Positions 44,289 to 45,600 of a stretch of 45,600 nt of DNA are shown here, piece by piece. The notes under the pieces are model-generated. The model did not search any database. It had not been told where the DNA came from and saw nothing but the letters and a program-made list of their open reading frames with translations. Origin of the DNA: an uncultured Chlorobiaceae bacterium (lineage in GTDB: Bacteria; Bacteroidota; Chlorobiia; Chlorobiales; Chlorobiaceae). The stretch spans positions 1 to 45,600 of the forward strand of contig CAJAAV010000120.1 of NCBI GenBank assembly GCA_903937835.1. The letters are read 5' to 3'. Each line of letters opens with the position of its first letter. Position 1 is the first letter of the stretch. The translations under genes and the position numbers were made by a program.

Positions 44289-44370
44289 ATTGTTTCAGGG
44301 TAAAGTGCGCCATACATGAAGCCTGGCATTGGCAGGACGAGCCTGATAGTCGTTTCTATGGTGACGGGCA
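44289..44370 (+). repeat. 82-bp direct repeat, copy 2
   Basis: Partner of 43239-43320 (about 83 percent identical by hand count, no gaps). The two copies are direct repeats that bracket about 1 kb holding the FGE relic and the DUF4160-DUF2442 pair. This copy lies just upstream of the toxin-antitoxin genes. Confidence 0.8.
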
Positions 44371-44442
44371 ATGTTTTTGTTGAGAACTGAATCTGGTCTA
44401 TATTCAATCTCACGATTACAATTATGACGCAGAGGAGCTACA

Positions 44443-44709
44443 ATGAAACTATCCGAAAGGGTTCGCCCGATTTCCTGGCTTAAATCTCATGCTGCCGAGA
44501 TTGTCAGAGATTTTGAAGAGAATCGGAGCCCGCTTATTGTCACCCAGAATGGTGAAGCAAAAATGGTTGTCATGGACATTCGTACCTACGAAGAGCAGCT
44601 TGACACAATGGCTTTTCTGAAACTCATCAACATGGGCAAAAAAGAGATTTCAGAAGGAAAATTTCAAAGTGTTGAGCATTTCTTTACGGACATGGAGAAG
44701 GAGGGGTAG
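44443..44709 (+). CDS. Phd/YefM family antitoxin
   Basis: The product has 88 residues. ISWLKSHAAEIVRDFEENRS, then PLIVTQNGEAKMVVMDIRTYEE is the standard Phd/YefM N-terminal DNA-binding and dimer fold; the C-terminal part (about 55-88) would wrap the toxin. It represses its own promoter in known systems. The stop TAG shares its last base with the GTG start of the toxin, so the two are coupled. The ribosome binding site GGAG lies eight bases before the ATG. Confidence 0.9.
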   Translation: MKLSERVRPISWLKSHAAEIVRDFEENRSPLIVTQNGEAKMVVMDIRTYEEQLDTMAFLKLINMGKKEISEGKFQSVEHFFTDMEKEG

Positions 44710-45038
44710 TGGCGCATTCAGTCTTTATCCTTGACTCTTCCAAAAATGATTATCGTGAAATCAGAAAATATGTTCGGCATAAATTTGGTGAAAAGGTCTG
44801 GAGAGAGTCGGAGCAACAATACAAAGAGGTTTTGAAAGAAATTGGAGAGTTTCCTTTTGCCGGATTTATTCCTGAAGAGGCTCTTTCATTTGGCTTGCAA
44901 GGGATTCGGGAGAGGCTGGCTGGGCAAACAAGGGTTATCTATGAAGTTGGGGAGCAGGATGTTTATGTCTTCATGTTTGTCTCCACTCGTCGTGATTTCA
45001 TGACAATGCTGACTGACCGGCTGCTTAAAGGAGAATAA
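44709..45038 (+). CDS. RelE/ParE family toxin
   Basis: The product has 109 residues starting with GTG at 44709. The RelE/ParE fold is seen in the N-terminal helices (KNDYREIRKYVRHKFGEKVW), then GIRERLAGQTRVIYEVGEQD, then VYVFMFVSTRRDF. Toxins of this fold cut mRNA at the ribosome (RelE) or poison gyrase (ParE); which applies cannot be decided from motifs here. The full length and coupled antitoxin suggest an intact system. Confidence 0.88.
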   Translation: MAHSVFILDSSKNDYREIRKYVRHKFGEKVWRESEQQYKEVLKEIGEFPFAGFIPEEALSFGLQGIRERLAGQTRVIYEVGEQDVYVFMFVSTRRDFMTMLTDRLLKGE

Positions 45039-45164
45039 CGGCAAGCTCTTCCTGATATCATTATTACGAGGGGTGGTAAAGGCTTGCGTACCTTCCTGTT
45101 CCCCAAAGAATACTCTATATTACTGACGGTCTCCACATCTCCTTAACCCGTACAATTCTTTCCT

Positions 45165-45600
45165 ATGGGTGTCATATCTCCACAGAAACCTCAATCGACA
45201 GACGCCATTTACCATAGCGGAAAACGGCCCGTGAAAATACTTGTTGCCTCTCCTGGTGACGTCGAAAGGGAGCGAAAGATTGTTGAGGAGGTGATAGCAG
45301 AGTGGAACATTTGCAATGGTGATGAGCGCAAGATGGTTCTCGAAGCGGTGCTGTGGGAAAAACATGCGGCTCCGGAAAACCGGGGAGAAGGAGAGGGGCC
45401 TCAGGAGCCAATTACCCGCCAGATTGTTGATGATTGTGACTGTGCCATCGGGATTTTCTGGAATCGCATCGGGACTCCGACGAAACTTGCTGAAGGTGGA
45501 GCGGTTGAAGAGGTGCAGAGAATGCTGACCGTTCTGAAGCGTCCGGTTATGCTCTATTTTTCCGACATGCCCATTGCGCAGAGCAAGATTGATGATCACC
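45165..45600 (+). CDS. DUF4062 domain protein, N-terminal part (runs off the window)
   Basis: The frame is open from the ATG at 45165 to the window end. A second possible start, GTG at 45231, reads MKILVASPGDVERERKIVEE, the classic DUF4062 opening (VASPGDV..ER). DITRQ-like PITRQIVDDCDCAIGIFWNR and RIGTPT follow, also family-typical. DUF4062 domains are found at the N-terminus of larger signalling or defence-type proteins, often with NACHT or TPR parts. The rest of this protein lies outside the window. Confidence 0.8.
   Translation, partial: MGVISPQKPQSTDAIYHSGKRPVKILVASPGDVERERKIVEEVIAEWNICNGDERKMVLEAVLWEKHAAPENRGEGEGPQEPITRQIVDDCDCAIGIFWNRIGTPTKLAEGGAVEEVQRMLTVLKRPVMLYFSDMPIAQSKIDDH

Noticed and set aside
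1-45600. CRISPR arrays, tRNA or rRNA genes, and insertion-sequence transposases
   Set aside because: Reading both strands revealed no regular repeat-spacer series, no cloverleaf and no transposase-like protein.

Overview
The window reads as chromosomal DNA of a green sulfur bacterium (Chlorobiaceae, Chlorobium/Pelodictyon type). The best evidence is an intact pscC-type gene at 20573-21214: three membrane helices followed by one CxxCH cytochrome domain, the layout of the reaction-centre cytochrome of these phototrophs. A single-chain pyruvate:ferredoxin oxidoreductase (31171-34737), the split glycine decarboxylase subunit gcvPA and a DUF4905 protein fit the same group. This assignment is inferred from gene content; no rRNA gene is present.

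Layout. (1) 1-10.1 kb is accessory. It holds a small ORF, a translation-coupled trio of unknown genes (575-1814), and a leftward type I restriction-modification operon hsdM-hsdS-hsdR. That operon still carries two short relics, a DUF1016/YhcG stub and an AlbA_2-like stub, each in a coupled position. Next come a strong AT-rich palindrome, a frameshifted relic, a metallophosphoesterase, and a gene graveyard with the C-terminus of another HsdR and pieces of AlbA_2-type proteins. (2) 10.2-39.2 kb is ordinary core genome: pnp, panC, rsmI, an oligopeptide ABC ATPase, sppA, a DcaP-like porin, a ComM/YifB ATPase, pscC, queF, a methyltransferase, a DUF4905 gene, a XerD-type recombinase, hpf, hprK, oligopeptide transporter genes, ruvB, a TPR lipoprotein, nifJ, rlmB, gcvH, gcvPA, dapA and a small secreted protein. 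(3) 39.3-45.6 kb is accessory again. It holds a SLATT-type membrane protein with a PEGA-like tail, a DUF4365 nuclease-like gene paired with a 381-residue unknown protein, wreckage of a diversity-generating retroelement, a DUF4160-DUF2442 pair, a Phd-ParE toxin-antitoxin pair, and the start of a DUF4062 protein that runs off the end.

How the genes work together. HsdM, HsdS and HsdR should form one restriction-modification complex. oppA and oppB follow hprK closely and probably build a peptide importer with the distant ATPase. GcvH and GcvPA are two parts of the glycine cleavage system. NifJ links acetyl-CoA and pyruvate with ferredoxin, and PscC passes electrons to the reaction centre.

The most interesting non-routine signals are the relic diversity-generating retroelement at 42.8-43.6 kb, the coupled trio at 0.6-1.8 kb, the DUF4365 pair at 40.6-42.3 kb, and the extensive gene debris around the restriction locus. 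No tRNA, rRNA, CRISPR array or transposase was found.
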